NCBI GenBank assembly: GCA_934691725.1
Contig: CAKUTF010000015.1
Location: 1 to 56,169, forward strand
Length of the DNA: 56,169 bases
Direction of reading: 5' to 3'
Source: an uncultured Fibrobacter sp.
Lineage (GTDB): Bacteria; Fibrobacterota; Fibrobacteria; Fibrobacterales; Fibrobacteraceae
Below the pieces are notes generated by a model. The model was not told the DNA's origin and made no database searches. It was given only the letters and a program-made list of their open reading frames with translations. This document shows positions 1 to 9,347 of this stretch, piece after piece (position 1 is the stretch's first letter; each line of letters begins with the position of its first letter). The position numbers and the translations under genes are program-made.

Positions 1-140
1 ACGATAAATAGCGTGATGTTTTCCCCCGGAACGATTTGGAAAGGCGCGTCGATGAGGATTTCCGGTTCCTTTCGGTAGAGAAGCGACCACGGGAGCTTGA
101 ATTTATAATGCATTTCCGCGTAATCGGGCGAAAAAATCAT
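1..140 (-). CDS. Partial unknown protein (N-terminal 46 residues)
   Basis: The window edge cuts this gene; only its first 46 codons are visible, opening MIFSPDYAEMHYKFKLPWSL. Its ATG overlaps the stop codon of the upstream barrel-like gene in an ATGA arrangement (137-140), so it is the third gene of a minus-strand operon that starts with a BamD-like lipoprotein. There is no signal peptide in the visible part, and no family can be named from so short a piece. The translational coupling is what supports it as a real gene. Confidence 0.6.
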   Translation of the reverse strand, partial: MIFSPDYAEMHYKFKLPWSLLYRKEPEILIDAPFQIVPGENITLFI

Positions 141-934
141 TCTTTTGTCCGGTTGATGACGCCCAGGCTGAAACGGAATTGCAGCTGGAGACCGCCAAGA
201 TCCCACTTGGCCTTGTCGGTATCGCTGTCGGGGACGACTTTCGAAAAAGGCTCGTCTGCGCGGACGATGATTCTCGAATACCCGATGTCCCCGTAGATGT
301 GGATGTTTTTCCAGGTGGTGACCAGGTAACCGAGGCTTATCCCGAAGCCGTTCCCGAGGAGGGATTCGTTTGCGTCGAGATGTCCCCAGCTCGAATAGAT
401 TTCCGTTCCGGGAAGCATCCAGTACCAGCGAAGCGATACGCTGAAAAGGCTCGCGTTCGAAATGGATATGAGGTTTTCCGGGATGGCGATGCGGTATTCC
501 AGATAGAGTGGAAATCCCTGGAGCGTGTAGCTGTAGTTGTGGATCTTGTCCTTTCTGTCCGTAACGACGATGGATTCGTTGTCGTAGATGTAGCCGAATC
601 CCGCGCTGACGAAATGCCCGCTTCGCCACTGGAGCTGGAACCCCGCGGTAATCGGGAAGCAGAAATTCACTTTCTGGAAATCCTGCTTGGAAACGTAGCT
701 GCTTTCGGCTTCGGTCAGGGCTTCCGCCCGGAATCGCTTATAGACCGTATCGACTTCGGCCTGGAACTTGTCGCGGCTGTCAAAGCTCAGAAACGAAATG
801 GACGGCTGGATGAAAAAAGAGAGGATGCTCCGGTCTTCGGTTTCCGACGCAAGGTTTCCTGCGCCCGGGAGGCCTGTTTCCGCCGCGAAAGCGAAAGCGC
901 AAAGAAAGGCAAGTGCGAAGAGAAGCCGCTTCAA
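137..934 (-). CDS. Secreted barrel-like envelope protein of unknown function
   Basis: A 265-residue protein with a clear signal peptide (MKRLLFALAFLCAFAFAAE, cut after about residue 18). The mature part alternates short hydrophobic and polar stretches rich in Tyr, Phe and Trp (for example FQLQWRSGHFVSAGFGYIYD) and ends in repeated beta-strand-like segments, as in small outer-membrane beta-barrels. It lies 2 bp after the BamD-like gene and overlaps the next gene by 4 bp, so the three are probably one envelope operon. Outer-membrane location is inferred from composition; I recognise no named family. Confidence 0.7.
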   Translation of the reverse strand: MKRLLFALAFLCAFAFAAETGLPGAGNLASETEDRSILSFFIQPSISFLSFDSRDKFQAEVDTVYKRFRAEALTEAESSYVSKQDFQKVNFCFPITAGFQLQWRSGHFVSAGFGYIYDNESIVVTDRKDKIHNYSYTLQGFPLYLEYRIAIPENLISISNASLFSVSLRWYWMLPGTEIYSSWGHLDANESLLGNGFGISLGYLVTTWKNIHIYGDIGYSRIIVRADEPFSKVVPDSDTDKAKWDLGGLQLQFRFSLGVINRTKE

Positions 935-936
935 GC

Positions 937-1818
937 CTAATCCTCGTCATCGAGGTCGGGATGCGCTTCCGCTTCGTCCCGGGCTTCTTCCTTGGCGAGG
1001 AGCTTTTCCTTCTGCTCCTTTTCGATGCGCTTCTGGAATTTCTTTTCTAGGCGGCTGATGTAGCTTTCCTGGGACTTGACGGATTCGATACGCTTCTGGA
1101 TGCTGTCCGGGACTGTGTTCTTGTAATTGTCCAGATAGAACCTTGCCGTTTCGAACTGGTCGAGTTCCGCGTAGCTTTGTACGAGGAGTACCAGGGCTTC
1201 GGGGCGGCGCTTGCTTTTCGGGTAGAGATCCAGGAATTCCTTCATGTAGATGGCGGTGGATTGCGGATGCCCGAGCTTGTGGTAGAGCCTTCCTACACGG
1301 TAATCGCGTTCTGCCCGGCGTTCAAGGAGAAGGTTCAGGTAGTAGTTCACGGAATCGGTGAGCGGGGATTCCGGATAGTTCGAGGCGAACTTTTCGAAGT
1401 CGCGCATGGCGAGCGTCGTATTGGTCTCGTCGCGGTCGATGTTGTATTCGATGTTGAAAGCGGCTACCGCTTTCCGGAATTCGGCGGTCTCGACAAAGGG
1501 GGAACTTGGAAAGTTGTTCGCGAAACTTCCGTATTCGCCGCGGGCTTCGAGCCATTCTTCGAGGTTGAAGTAGCTTTCCGCAAGAAGAAACTGCGTCTGT
1601 TCCATGTATCCCGTTCCGATGCACAGGTTCAGGATTTCCTCGAGCGGGCCTTTGACCCGGCTGTAATGCCCGGCCTGGAATTCCTTGTCGGCCGCGTCGA
1701 AGCGGTTCTTGCACATCTGCGTCCTGTCCCCGCCGCCTTCGCTCGAAGAGCATGCGGAAAGCAGGAATGCGGAAAAGGCTAAGATGGCAAAAATCGGAAA
1801 GTGTTTGTTTGTGCGCAT
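937..1818 (-). CDS. BamD-like outer-membrane assembly lipoprotein
   Basis: A lipoprotein with a lipobox ending LLSAC about 20 residues after the chosen ATG (MRTNKHFPIF...), followed by a Ser/Gly linker and then helical TPR-type repeats with the patterns FLLAESYFNLEEW, YPESPLTDSVNYYL and YPKSKRRPEALVLLVQSY. That architecture and the size (293 residues) fit BamD/YfiO, the TPR lipoprotein that works with BamA to insert barrel proteins into the outer membrane. The open frame continues upstream to 1851 through a TTG and another ATG, but only the start at 1818 puts the signal peptide at the N-terminus. The acidic tail (HPDLDDED) is unusual. Other TPR lipoproteins such as CpoB-like proteins are possible. 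Confidence 0.75.
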   Translation of the reverse strand: MRTNKHFPIFAILAFSAFLLSACSSSEGGGDRTQMCKNRFDAADKEFQAGHYSRVKGPLEEILNLCIGTGYMEQTQFLLAESYFNLEEWLEARGEYGSFANNFPSSPFVETAEFRKAVAAFNIEYNIDRDETNTTLAMRDFEKFASNYPESPLTDSVNYYLNLLLERRAERDYRVGRLYHKLGHPQSTAIYMKEFLDLYPKSKRRPEALVLLVQSYAELDQFETARFYLDNYKNTVPDSIQKRIESVKSQESYISRLEKKFQKRIEKEQKEKLLAKEEARDEAEAHPDLDDED

Positions 1819-1888
1819 TGGTCCGTCTTGTCTGTGATGGAACATCTTCAAGTTGCTAAATTAGCAAAAACAAATCTAGAAAACGTCT

Positions 1889-3304
1889 ATGACTCTTGTA
1901 CGGTATGTGTTGAAGGAACATGTTGCGCCATTTTTCCTAGCGCTGTTTGTCATCACGTTCCTGTTTGTCGTGGATTTTCTGGTCATGATCCTCGACAACG
2001 TCCTGTCGAAAGGACTCCCCGCTTCGACCGTCCTTGAAATTTTTCTGCTGAACATCGCCTGGATGCTTTCCCTCTCGATTCCGATGGCGGTTCTCGTCGC
2101 GTGCCTCATGGCTTTCGGAAGGCTTTCGGGTGACCAGGAAATTACGGCGATGAAGGCGGCGGGGGTCTCTCCACTCTCTATCATGCGCCCGGTCCTTCTC
2201 GTCGGCGTCCTGATTTCGGAACTCTTGATTCTTTTTAACAACTGGGTCTTGCCCGAAGCGAACCACAGGTCCGTGGAGCTGATGAGCGCGGTTTCGCGCA
2301 AGAAGCCCCATGCCTTTATCGACGCGGGAAAGCTGACAACCCAGTTTCCAGGCGTGCAGCTCTGGGTGGAACGCATCGACCCTTCGACGGGAACGCTTTA
2401 CGGAATCCAGATATTCGAGACGGAAGGTAAGGGCCCGCCGCGAATCGTTCTCGCGGACAGCGCGACGATGGACTATGCGGACAACGGCGCGACGCTGATG
2501 CTCCGGCTCAAGAGCGGGGAAAACCACATTGCGGACAAGGACGACCCGGCGAACTATTTCCGCATCCGCTTTTCTTCGGAGGACTTTGCCGTAAGAAACG
2601 TGAACGACCGCCTAGAACGCCGCAACCGCAAGTATCGCAGCGACCGCGAAATGCCTGTCGAGATGATGCTCGAGGTCATCGAGGAAGCGAAAAAAAATGA
2701 AGCGAGGATCGTCGAGGAAAACCGGGGAACGCTTTTTCCCGACCTCTCGAAGCTTCGGGAATACGCTTTGGGCGATTCGATTCTTCCCGAGGATTTTTCG
2801 CGGGAATTGCCGTCGGATTCGCTCCGCCATGTCCGGGCCTTGCGGGACGTTTCTGTCGCGGAACGCACGCGGTCGCGCCTTGTCCACCGGACTTCTGAGC
2901 GGGTCCTGAACGAGAAAAAACGCCAGGCGCAATACTGGGTCGAAGTGCACAAGAAGTTCAGTACGAGCGTCGCCTGCATCGTCTTCGTGCTGATCGGTGC
3001 GCCGCTCGGGATCATGGCGCGCAAAGGCGGAATCGGAACGGGAATCATCTACAGCATCGCGTTCTTCGTACTCTACTGGGTTTGTCTCATCGGCGGCGAA
3101 AACCTGGCGGACAGGCTTATCGTCTCCCCGGTAGTCGCCATGTGGATATCGAACGCCATCATCGGAGCGTTCGGCGTATTCCTCACGTGGAAGATGTATC
3201 TCGACCGCTATTCGGGAACGACGCCCGCCTCGCGGGTAAAACATTTCTTCGGAAAACTTTTCCGCCGCATCAAATGGCGCGCTTCGGAGGAAAACGCAAA
3301 ATGA
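1889..3304 (+). CDS. lptF: LptF-like LPS export permease (YjgP/YjgQ family)
   Basis: A 471-residue permease with the YjgP/YjgQ layout: two or three N-terminal membrane helices (residues about 10-110), a large periplasmic beta-jellyroll region (about 120-330) and three C-terminal helices (about 350-455). Family signatures include AVLVACLMAFGRLSGDQEITAMKAAGVS near residue 70-95 and the PLEANHR-like segment VLPEANHRS. LptF and LptG form the inner-membrane core of the Lpt ABC exporter, which hands lipopolysaccharide to a periplasmic bridge. The stop overlaps the start of the next family member in ATGA, as for paired lptF-lptG. The F and G labels follow gene order. The linker in the periplasmic part is longer than usual and highly charged. 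Confidence 0.88.
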   Translation: MTLVRYVLKEHVAPFFLALFVITFLFVVDFLVMILDNVLSKGLPASTVLEIFLLNIAWMLSLSIPMAVLVACLMAFGRLSGDQEITAMKAAGVSPLSIMRPVLLVGVLISELLILFNNWVLPEANHRSVELMSAVSRKKPHAFIDAGKLTTQFPGVQLWVERIDPSTGTLYGIQIFETEGKGPPRIVLADSATMDYADNGATLMLRLKSGENHIADKDDPANYFRIRFSSEDFAVRNVNDRLERRNRKYRSDREMPVEMMLEVIEEAKKNEARIVEENRGTLFPDLSKLREYALGDSILPEDFSRELPSDSLRHVRALRDVSVAERTRSRLVHRTSERVLNEKKRQAQYWVEVHKKFSTSVACIVFVLIGAPLGIMARKGGIGTGIIYSIAFFVLYWVCLIGGENLADRLIVSPVVAMWISNAIIGAFGVFLTWKMYLDRYSGTTPASRVKHFFGKLFRRIKWRASEENAK

Positions 3305-4542
3305 AGTTTTCCCGCTACCTGGTGCTCCATTTTTTGAAGATGTTCCTGCTCGTGCTTCTCGGTGCGGTGTTTATGTTCATCGTCATCGATTTCGTCGGAA
3401 ACATCCGTACATGGCTCGCCCGGGATCCTCTAGATGCGAAGGCCTATTACATCGCCTATCTTCCCTATATCGTCTATCTGGTTACGCCTGTCGCGCTTTT
3501 TATCGGCGTCGTCGCTTCGGTGGGAAACATGTCGCGGCACTTAGAAATCATGGCTATCCAGCAGTCGGGAAGAAGCCCGTTCCGCGCCCTTGTCCCCGTC
3601 TTTTTTGTCGGTGCGCTGGTCACGGCGTTTTCGTTTTACCTGGATGCGGAAATCCTGCCGGATGCCAACCACAACCGCTACAAGATTATGGAACCGATGT
3701 CGCAGCAGCGCAAGGATCCGCGGATTCGGGACAAGCGTGACTTTGTGTACATTTCCGGCGACAAGACCAGCTGGTTCATGCGCTCGTATAGCGGGGCGGG
3801 CAAGCTGGGGCGGGACGTAGTCCTTTTGATTTACCGCGACGGAGACCTGTATGAACGCTTCGATGCGCGGAGGCTCCGCTGGGTGGAACCCGACACGGTT
3901 TTCGCGGAGACGGCGGAAGGGGCGGATAAGGATAAAGCTCTCACGAGGAAGCCGGCGAGAAAACTGGATTTGGACGGAGGACCGGGAAAGCCCGAAGCGG
4001 CCCGGGATTCGGGGAAAAGTTCGCCGAGAATCGTCGAATCCGTCGAACCGGGCTACTGGCGCTTTGAAGACGGCTACGAACGGACGTTCCTGAAGGACGG
4101 GACGGTCGAGACGAGGCATTTCGTGCGGGAAAGCCTCAAGGGGAAAACATCGCTTCTCCCGGAAGATTTCCTAGACGAACGCCAGCGCGGCGACGAAATG
4201 GACGCGAAAACCATCCTGCGAAAAATCGAGGTGCAGAAGAGGTCCGGCGAAAATACGAGCAAGCTGGAAACCGCCTACTACTTCAAGTTTTCCGGCTCGA
4301 TGATGAACTTCATCGTTCTGCTCATCGGCGCGGCCCTCGCTCACCGCTTCAATCGAAACGGGGGGCTTTCCCAGAAATTCGGACTTGGGATTCTGCTTGT
4401 GTTTAGCTATTATGTAGTGATACGGATTGGGCTGAAGATGGGAGAAAACGGTGCGCTTTATCCTGTCCTCGGAGCTTGGATCGGACACATTGTTTTCGCA
4501 GTGGTCGCTTTTTGGGTGCTGTATCGCTCTTTCCGGCTGTAA
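3301..4542 (+). CDS. lptG: LptG-like LPS export permease (YjgP/YjgQ family)
   Basis: The second YjgP/YjgQ permease, 413 residues from the ATG at 3301, where MKFSRYLVLHFLKMFLLVLL begins the first membrane helix. The frame is open further upstream to 3082, but that extension is lptF sequence read out of frame. Helices lie at about residues 12-110 and 320-410, with the periplasmic domain between them; LEIMAIQQSGRSPFRALVP matches the cytoplasmic coupling loop of the family. It overlaps lptF by 4 bp and should be its partner in the LPS exporter. A charged, low-complexity insert at about residues 200-250 (DKDKALTRKPARKL...) is not typical of the family. Confidence 0.87.
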   Translation: MKFSRYLVLHFLKMFLLVLLGAVFMFIVIDFVGNIRTWLARDPLDAKAYYIAYLPYIVYLVTPVALFIGVVASVGNMSRHLEIMAIQQSGRSPFRALVPVFFVGALVTAFSFYLDAEILPDANHNRYKIMEPMSQQRKDPRIRDKRDFVYISGDKTSWFMRSYSGAGKLGRDVVLLIYRDGDLYERFDARRLRWVEPDTVFAETAEGADKDKALTRKPARKLDLDGGPGKPEAARDSGKSSPRIVESVEPGYWRFEDGYERTFLKDGTVETRHFVRESLKGKTSLLPEDFLDERQRGDEMDAKTILRKIEVQKRSGENTSKLETAYYFKFSGSMMNFIVLLIGAALAHRFNRNGGLSQKFGLGILLVFSYYVVIRIGLKMGENGALYPVLGAWIGHIVFAVVAFWVLYRSFRL

Positions 4543-4557
4543 ATCTCGGGTGGATGC

Positions 4558-6426
4558 ATGTCAAGTATTTTGTTCGCTGTCTTTGGCTTTCTGGTCGGTC
4601 TCTCGTTTCGCGGAGGCGTGTTCCTTCTTGCGATTCCGTTCGCGCTGGTTTCCCTGGTGCTCGCCTGGCTGAACCGTCCGGCGCCTTCCGGGGCTTCGGA
4701 AAAGCCTTCGTCGGGAGCGATTCCCGTCTTGCGTTCGGGCCGCACGACCGACATGACCGCTTTCGGGAAAATTTTACGTCCGGCGATGACGCAGACGGGG
4801 CCGGTTCTTGCCGCAAAGGACATGTTCAACGCCTATCCCGGGGACGGCGACGCTTCGCTTGACAAGCTGAACGGAAATGAAATCTGGACGAAACTCGAAC
4901 GCGACCTGGATTCCGTCTATCGTTCGTCTCTCAACGCGTTGCTCCATTTGTTTCCCAAGGCGCATTCGGTCCTTCTGCTCCTGAAGTCGGATCGAAAGTT
5001 CTTTATGGTCCGGGCTTTTGCTTCCGAAGCGGAAAACGAAATCAACCGGGGAGCCCTGATTGCGGACGGTTCGGGCGTTATCGGCCAACTTGCCGGTCGG
5101 GAATTCAGCCGGATTCTCGAAGGCGATCTTCCGAACGGGAAAAGTCTCGGCTACTACGCGGTAAATGTCGCGGTACACTCGGTGGCGGGCGTCCCGATTT
5201 TTAACGAGAAAAAGGACCGGGTCGGTGCGCTTGTCGTCGATTCCCTAGAGCGCAACGCCTTCCGTTCGGAACAGATTTCTTCGCTCGAAAGCTTTGCCGC
5301 GCTTTTCTACATGCTCACGTACAAGAGTTACACGTCGGCTGCGAACTACCGCGAAAAGAAGAAATTCTACGAGCTTTCCGCCTACCAGCAGCGCTTTTTC
5401 AAAACGACGCTTCTCCGCGACACCTACAAGGAAATCTTCGAATACGTAAGCCAGAACTTTAGTGCGGAACGCATCATGATCCTGATTTTCCACCCGGAAA
5501 AGGACGAGGGAACTGTCGCCTTTTGCCGCGGCGAGGACGAGGACCTTTTCGAAGGCATGAAGTTTTCCCTGTCGGACAAGGGGATTCTCCCGCTTGCGAT
5601 GATGCAGCACTGCGCCATGGAACGCGTTTTCAACGGACGCTCGGAATATGTTCCGCGCATTACCGACCAGGAACCACGGAACAATTCGCTCCGCTACCTG
5701 TTTGTGCAGCCTAGCTCCATGACGATGCACAACGCGGCGCTCAACGAGCCTTCCGAGATAGCCATCTGCCTAGAACGCCGGTATGCGCAGCATTTTGACC
5801 AGCTCGAAAAGGACCTGCTCCGCTTTATGGTGAACATCGCCTATTTCGCCTACCAGCGCGGGATGCAGTTTGAACACGAACAGTTCGAAATCTATCACGA
5901 TGCGCTTACCGGGCTTCTGAACCGCCGCACGATAGACGAGGAGATTGTCAAGCTAGACAAGTCCCGCGGCGAAAAGAACGTCGGCGTGATGATGATGGAC
6001 ATCGACCATTTCAAGCATATCAACGATACATACGGGCACCAGGCGGGAGACGCCGTTCTCAAGGAAATCGCTTCGCGGATTTCGTCGGTTGCCGCGGTAG
6101 GCGAGAACCTGCTTGCACGCTATGGCGGCGAGGAGTTTTTCGTAGCGCTTCCGGAGGCGACGGAAGATTCGCTGATGAAAGTCGCGGAGGATATCCGCCT
6201 TGCGGTCTCTTCTGCGCCCTTTGACATTCACCAGGGAGCGCCAATCGACGTTTCGGTGAGCGTCGGATGCTTCCTTGTGACGGAGGCTTTCCAGGGAGAG
6301 ATGTCCCGGGCCGTCCAGTATGCGGACGACGCTCTTTACAGCGCCAAGGAGAGCGGGAGGAACCGGGTTGTACGGTATGAAAGCCGCGCCTTTGAACCGG
6401 AACCGGACTTGACGGAGAATGCCTAG
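4558..6426 (+). CDS. Membrane-anchored GAF-GGDEF diguanylate cyclase
   Basis: A 622-residue signalling protein. Residues 1-38 form two short membrane helices. Residues about 110-260 look like a GAF sensor (GVIGQLAGREFSR..., VAGVPIFNEKKDRVGALVVD) and a second GAF-like region follows at about 280-430. The C-terminal GGDEF domain (about 445-610) has DALTGLLNRRTIDEE, MMMDIDHFKHINDTYGHQAGD and ARYGGEEF, so the catalytic GG(D/E)EF loop is intact and it should make cyclic di-GMP. The RxxD inhibitory site normally five residues before GGEEF is absent, so product inhibition through that site is unlikely. It follows lptG by 15 bp in the long plus-strand run. Confidence 0.87.
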   Translation: MSSILFAVFGFLVGLSFRGGVFLLAIPFALVSLVLAWLNRPAPSGASEKPSSGAIPVLRSGRTTDMTAFGKILRPAMTQTGPVLAAKDMFNAYPGDGDASLDKLNGNEIWTKLERDLDSVYRSSLNALLHLFPKAHSVLLLLKSDRKFFMVRAFASEAENEINRGALIADGSGVIGQLAGREFSRILEGDLPNGKSLGYYAVNVAVHSVAGVPIFNEKKDRVGALVVDSLERNAFRSEQISSLESFAALFYMLTYKSYTSAANYREKKKFYELSAYQQRFFKTTLLRDTYKEIFEYVSQNFSAERIMILIFHPEKDEGTVAFCRGEDEDLFEGMKFSLSDKGILPLAMMQHCAMERVFNGRSEYVPRITDQEPRNNSLRYLFVQPSSMTMHNAALNEPSEIAICLERRYAQHFDQLEKDLLRFMVNIAYFAYQRGMQFEHEQFEIYHDALTGLLNRRTIDEEIVKLDKSRGEKNVGVMMMDIDHFKHINDTYGHQAGDAVLKEIASRISSVAAVGENLLARYGGEEFFVALPEATEDSLMKVAEDIRLAVSSAPFDIHQGAPIDVSVSVGCFLVTEAFQGEMSRAVQYADDALYSAKESGRNRVVRYESRAFEPEPDLTENA

Positions 6427-6429
6427 ACG

Positions 6430-7920
6430 ATGTTTACGTGGATCGATTGGCTAGTCCTCGTGTTCTACATCCTTCTTTCCGTCGGGATCGGGCTTTTGGC
6501 TTCGCGCGGAAACAAAGGCTATGGCGACTACATGCGCGGCGGCGGAACGATGCCCTGGATAGCCATCGGGATAAGCCTGATTGCGACTTCGGTCAGCGCA
6601 ACGACATTTCTAGGAAATCCGGCGGAGGCCTATGCCGTGGACATGAGCTTCCTCATGAACAATGTCGGAGCGGCCCTCGCCATCGCCGTCGTGGGTCTTG
6701 TATTCATTCCGCGGATTCGCCGGGCGAACGTTTCGAGCGCTTACGAACTTTTTGAAATCCGTTTTTCCCCGTGGGTCCGTCGGCTGGCCGCCATTTTTTA
6801 CAGTCTGCACCTTTTGCTTCGGATGGGAATCCTTTTGTATGCGCCGTCTCTCGTGCTTGCGCCGATTCTCGGCATTGACATCCACTGGGCGATTCTCGTG
6901 ACGGCGGTCGTGGCAACGCTCTACACATGGTATGGAGGTTTCAAGGCGGTAGTCTGGACGGACGTGATGCAGTTCCTCGTGCTTTTTGGCGGCGGAGCGA
7001 TTGCCCTCTACATCCTGTCGAAAGGTGTCGGCGGTTTTGACGAAATGCTTTCGCTCGCATCGGCCGCAGGCAAGACGAAGTTTTTCGACGCTTCGAACTG
7101 GGATCCGGCAAACGCGCGGAACCTTCTCTCGGCGGGAATCGCTTACGGCGTCATCGAAGTTTCGATCCGCGGCTGTGACCAGCAATTTGTCCAGCGTTAC
7201 CTGAGCTGCAACTCCGTCCGGTCCGCCAATGCGTCGAGCGTTCTCAGCATGGTCCTCGGGATATTCGTCTCGGTGCTTTTCTTTCTGGTCGGCGCCGGGC
7301 TTTTCGTCTATTACCGCGTGAGGGGCGTGGAAATCCTTCCGCCGGAAATTCATCTGAACGAAGTGTTCCCCTACTTTATCGTCAATGTCCTTCCGCCGGG
7401 AGCGACCGGCCTTGTTGTCGCGGCCATCTATGCGGCGGCCATGAGCAGCCTTTCGAGTGCGATTAACGCGCTGGGCAATACGACGGTGAAGGACATTATG
7501 CTAGTCCGGTCCGAGGAGGCGAAGGATCTCGCCAAGGCTCGCCGCTGGACGCTTCTCTGGGCGGCCCTCAGCACGCTGTGCGCCTTTGTCGCGGCTGACA
7601 TGCAGAGTTCCCTTCTTTCGAATGCGCTTTTCTTTACCGGGCTTTTTACGGGACCCTTGCTCGCACTTTTTCTGCTCGCGTTCTTTTCGAGAAAGCTTTC
7701 CCCTTCGGCGGTTGTCATCGGTGTCGTGTGCGGCATGGTGTCGATTTTGCTCTTTAACCGCATCCCGATGCTTCCGGCGTATGTTCCGCCCTTTGACGGC
7801 ATGTTCTGCTTTTTCTGGAATCCCGCAATTTCCTCTTCGGTGACGCTCGTTATGGCAAATGTTCTCGGCGTATTCTTAAAGCGGAAAGAAAATCCAGGGG
7901 ATGAGCGAGGTAGAGAATGA
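6430..7920 (+). CDS. Sodium:solute symporter (SSS family)
   Basis: A 496-residue integral membrane protein with about 13 predicted helices. SSS hallmarks are the N-terminal DYMRGGGTMPWIAIGISLIA stretch, SATTFLGNPAEAY at about residues 57-69, the TWYGGFKAVVWTDVMQF segment at about 165-181 (the most conserved part of the family), and AAAMSSLSSAINALGN at about 335-350 contributing sodium-site serines. It moves a small solute with sodium across the inner membrane. The substrate cannot be read from sequence, and neighbours do not help. It starts 3 bp after the cyclase and overlaps tadA by 4 bp. Confidence 0.88.
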   Translation: MFTWIDWLVLVFYILLSVGIGLLASRGNKGYGDYMRGGGTMPWIAIGISLIATSVSATTFLGNPAEAYAVDMSFLMNNVGAALAIAVVGLVFIPRIRRANVSSAYELFEIRFSPWVRRLAAIFYSLHLLLRMGILLYAPSLVLAPILGIDIHWAILVTAVVATLYTWYGGFKAVVWTDVMQFLVLFGGGAIALYILSKGVGGFDEMLSLASAAGKTKFFDASNWDPANARNLLSAGIAYGVIEVSIRGCDQQFVQRYLSCNSVRSANASSVLSMVLGIFVSVLFFLVGAGLFVYYRVRGVEILPPEIHLNEVFPYFIVNVLPPGATGLVVAAIYAAAMSSLSSAINALGNTTVKDIMLVRSEEAKDLAKARRWTLLWAALSTLCAFVAADMQSSLLSNALFFTGLFTGPLLALFLLAFFSRKLSPSAVVIGVVCGMVSILLFNRIPMLPAYVPPFDGMFCFFWNPAISSSVTLVMANVLGVFLKRKENPGDERGRE

Positions 7921-8420
7921 TGGACGTGGAAGACGAACGTTGGATGAAGATGGCGATTCGCGAAGCGGAGCGCGCTTATGACTTGGGCGAGGTTCCGATC
8001 GGCTGCGTCATTGTCAAGGATGGGCGCTGCATCGGGAAAGGCTACAACCAGGTCGAAACGCTCAAGGATGCGACTGCCCATGCGGAAATCGTCGCCATCG
8101 GGTCGGCCTCCGCTTCGCTTGAAAACTGGAGGCTCTCTGGCGCAACGCTCTATGTGACGCTAGAACCGTGCCCGATGTGCGCAGGTGCCATCTTGAACAG
8201 CCGAATCTCCCGGGTTGTCTATGGCTCTCCCGACAAGCGCTTTGGCGGTTGCGGCACGACCATCGACGTCATTTCGAACAATGCCATCGGGCAGAAGGTC
8301 CTCTTGACCGGGGGCGTGATGGCGGAGGATTGCCTCGGCCTTATCCAGGCGTTTTTCATGGAAATGCGCGAGAAGAAGGGCGATTCCGGCGCAAAGCCTT
8401 CCAAAAGGCTCGTCCCTTAA
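7917..8420 (+). CDS. tadA: tRNA-specific adenosine deaminase TadA
   Basis: A 167-residue cytidine-deaminase-fold enzyme with both zinc motifs: HAEIVAI (His ligand and catalytic Glu, about residue 59) and PCPMCAGAI (two Cys ligands, about residues 88-96). VPIGCVIVKDG near residue 25 and YGSPDKRFGG near residue 106 fit TadA, which converts A34 of tRNA-Arg(ACG) to inosine, better than guanine deaminases or CMP/dCMP deaminases. It overlaps the symporter gene by ATGA and is the last clearly housekeeping gene before the membrane-motor cluster. The C-terminal tail KKGDSGAKPSKRLVP is poorly conserved. Confidence 0.93.
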   Translation: MMDVEDERWMKMAIREAERAYDLGEVPIGCVIVKDGRCIGKGYNQVETLKDATAHAEIVAIGSASASLENWRLSGATLYVTLEPCPMCAGAILNSRISRVVYGSPDKRFGGCGTTIDVISNNAIGQKVLLTGGVMAEDCLGLIQAFFMEMREKKGDSGAKPSKRLVP

Positions 8421-8435
8421 TTTTATCTTTGCCGT

Positions 8436-9347
8436 ATGCCTGTCTTTAAAAATTCAACTGCCGGAAAATGGGCCATAGTCTCTCCGGACGGAACGTCGCC
8501 CAGGTTTTTTCGCATTTTTAAAATTTCGCTGTTTCTCGCCCTTTCGTCTGTCTTTTTTGCCTGCGAGGACAGGAGCGTCCAGCTCGGATTCAACACGCAA
8601 AATCCGCCGCCCGAAGACTATGACCTGAAAAGTTCCTTGCAGGTTTTGATGAACGCTTCGGGAGAAAACTCCGCCGATTCGGGGCAGTCCATGACCGCGC
8701 ATCTGGATTTGCGCATTCATTCGGAGCTTCTCTCTGCCTATGACGACGGAACGGGACGTTTTTTGCTCCGGGTGGATTCCGCGGACTATGCGTCCGATAA
8801 CCGTTCGGTCGAGGAAACGGACCACATCGAACGTTACCTGAGAACGCAATCGGTCCAGTACAAGATGGGCGGGGACGGTGAAATGGGGGCTGTCCAGTTC
8901 GACGAAATGGTCGCCTTGCCCGATGTCGGGGATGTGGATATCCGCAAGATTTTTTTGAAAGTGCAGCCCGTGCTACCGACAACGCCTGTTTCTGTCGGGG
9001 ATTCCTGGGAACGCCAGCAGATGCTTACCGACGATCGCGGAAAGGCATGCGTCGTGTATAAGTGGTTTAAGCTGGAAGAAATTTTTGAACGCGACGGGGC
9101 GAGGCTCGCCCGGCTGAAGATGAATGTCCGCTACCGCCAGAACAGCGAGGACGATTTGCAGATTATGGAAAGTCCGGACTTTATTCTCGGGACGGGAACG
9201 GTCCTTTTCGACATTTTCGCAGGAAAGGTTGTCGAAGGGGAACTTCTCGTCGAAGGGAAGCTGCGCGTCATCGAAAAGAGAAGCGGCGACACCATTCCCG
9301 ATTTGCGCGTTCGCCAGAAGCTTTCGCTCCGGAGGGTCCACCCGTGA
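8436..9347 (+). CDS. Putative lipoprotein preceding a beta-helix protein
   Basis: A 303-residue protein with a hydrophobic segment FKISLFLALSSVFFAC ending in a lipobox-type cysteine at about residue 44, so it is probably a lipoprotein with an extended N-region or a start a little downstream of the ATG used here. The mature part is mixed alpha/beta with VPTTPVSVGDSW-like features (PVLPTTPVSVGDSWERQQM), recalling DUF6263-type lipoproteins in which a weak LPxxPVxxGxxW motif recurs; this resemblance is tentative. The stop overlaps a GTG start of the next gene. Its place just before the motor locus suggests an envelope role. Confidence 0.65.
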   Translation: MPVFKNSTAGKWAIVSPDGTSPRFFRIFKISLFLALSSVFFACEDRSVQLGFNTQNPPPEDYDLKSSLQVLMNASGENSADSGQSMTAHLDLRIHSELLSAYDDGTGRFLLRVDSADYASDNRSVEETDHIERYLRTQSVQYKMGGDGEMGAVQFDEMVALPDVGDVDIRKIFLKVQPVLPTTPVSVGDSWERQQMLTDDRGKACVVYKWFKLEEIFERDGARLARLKMNVRYRQNSEDDLQIMESPDFILGTGTVLFDIFAGKVVEGELLVEGKLRVIEKRSGDTIPDLRVRQKLSLRRVHP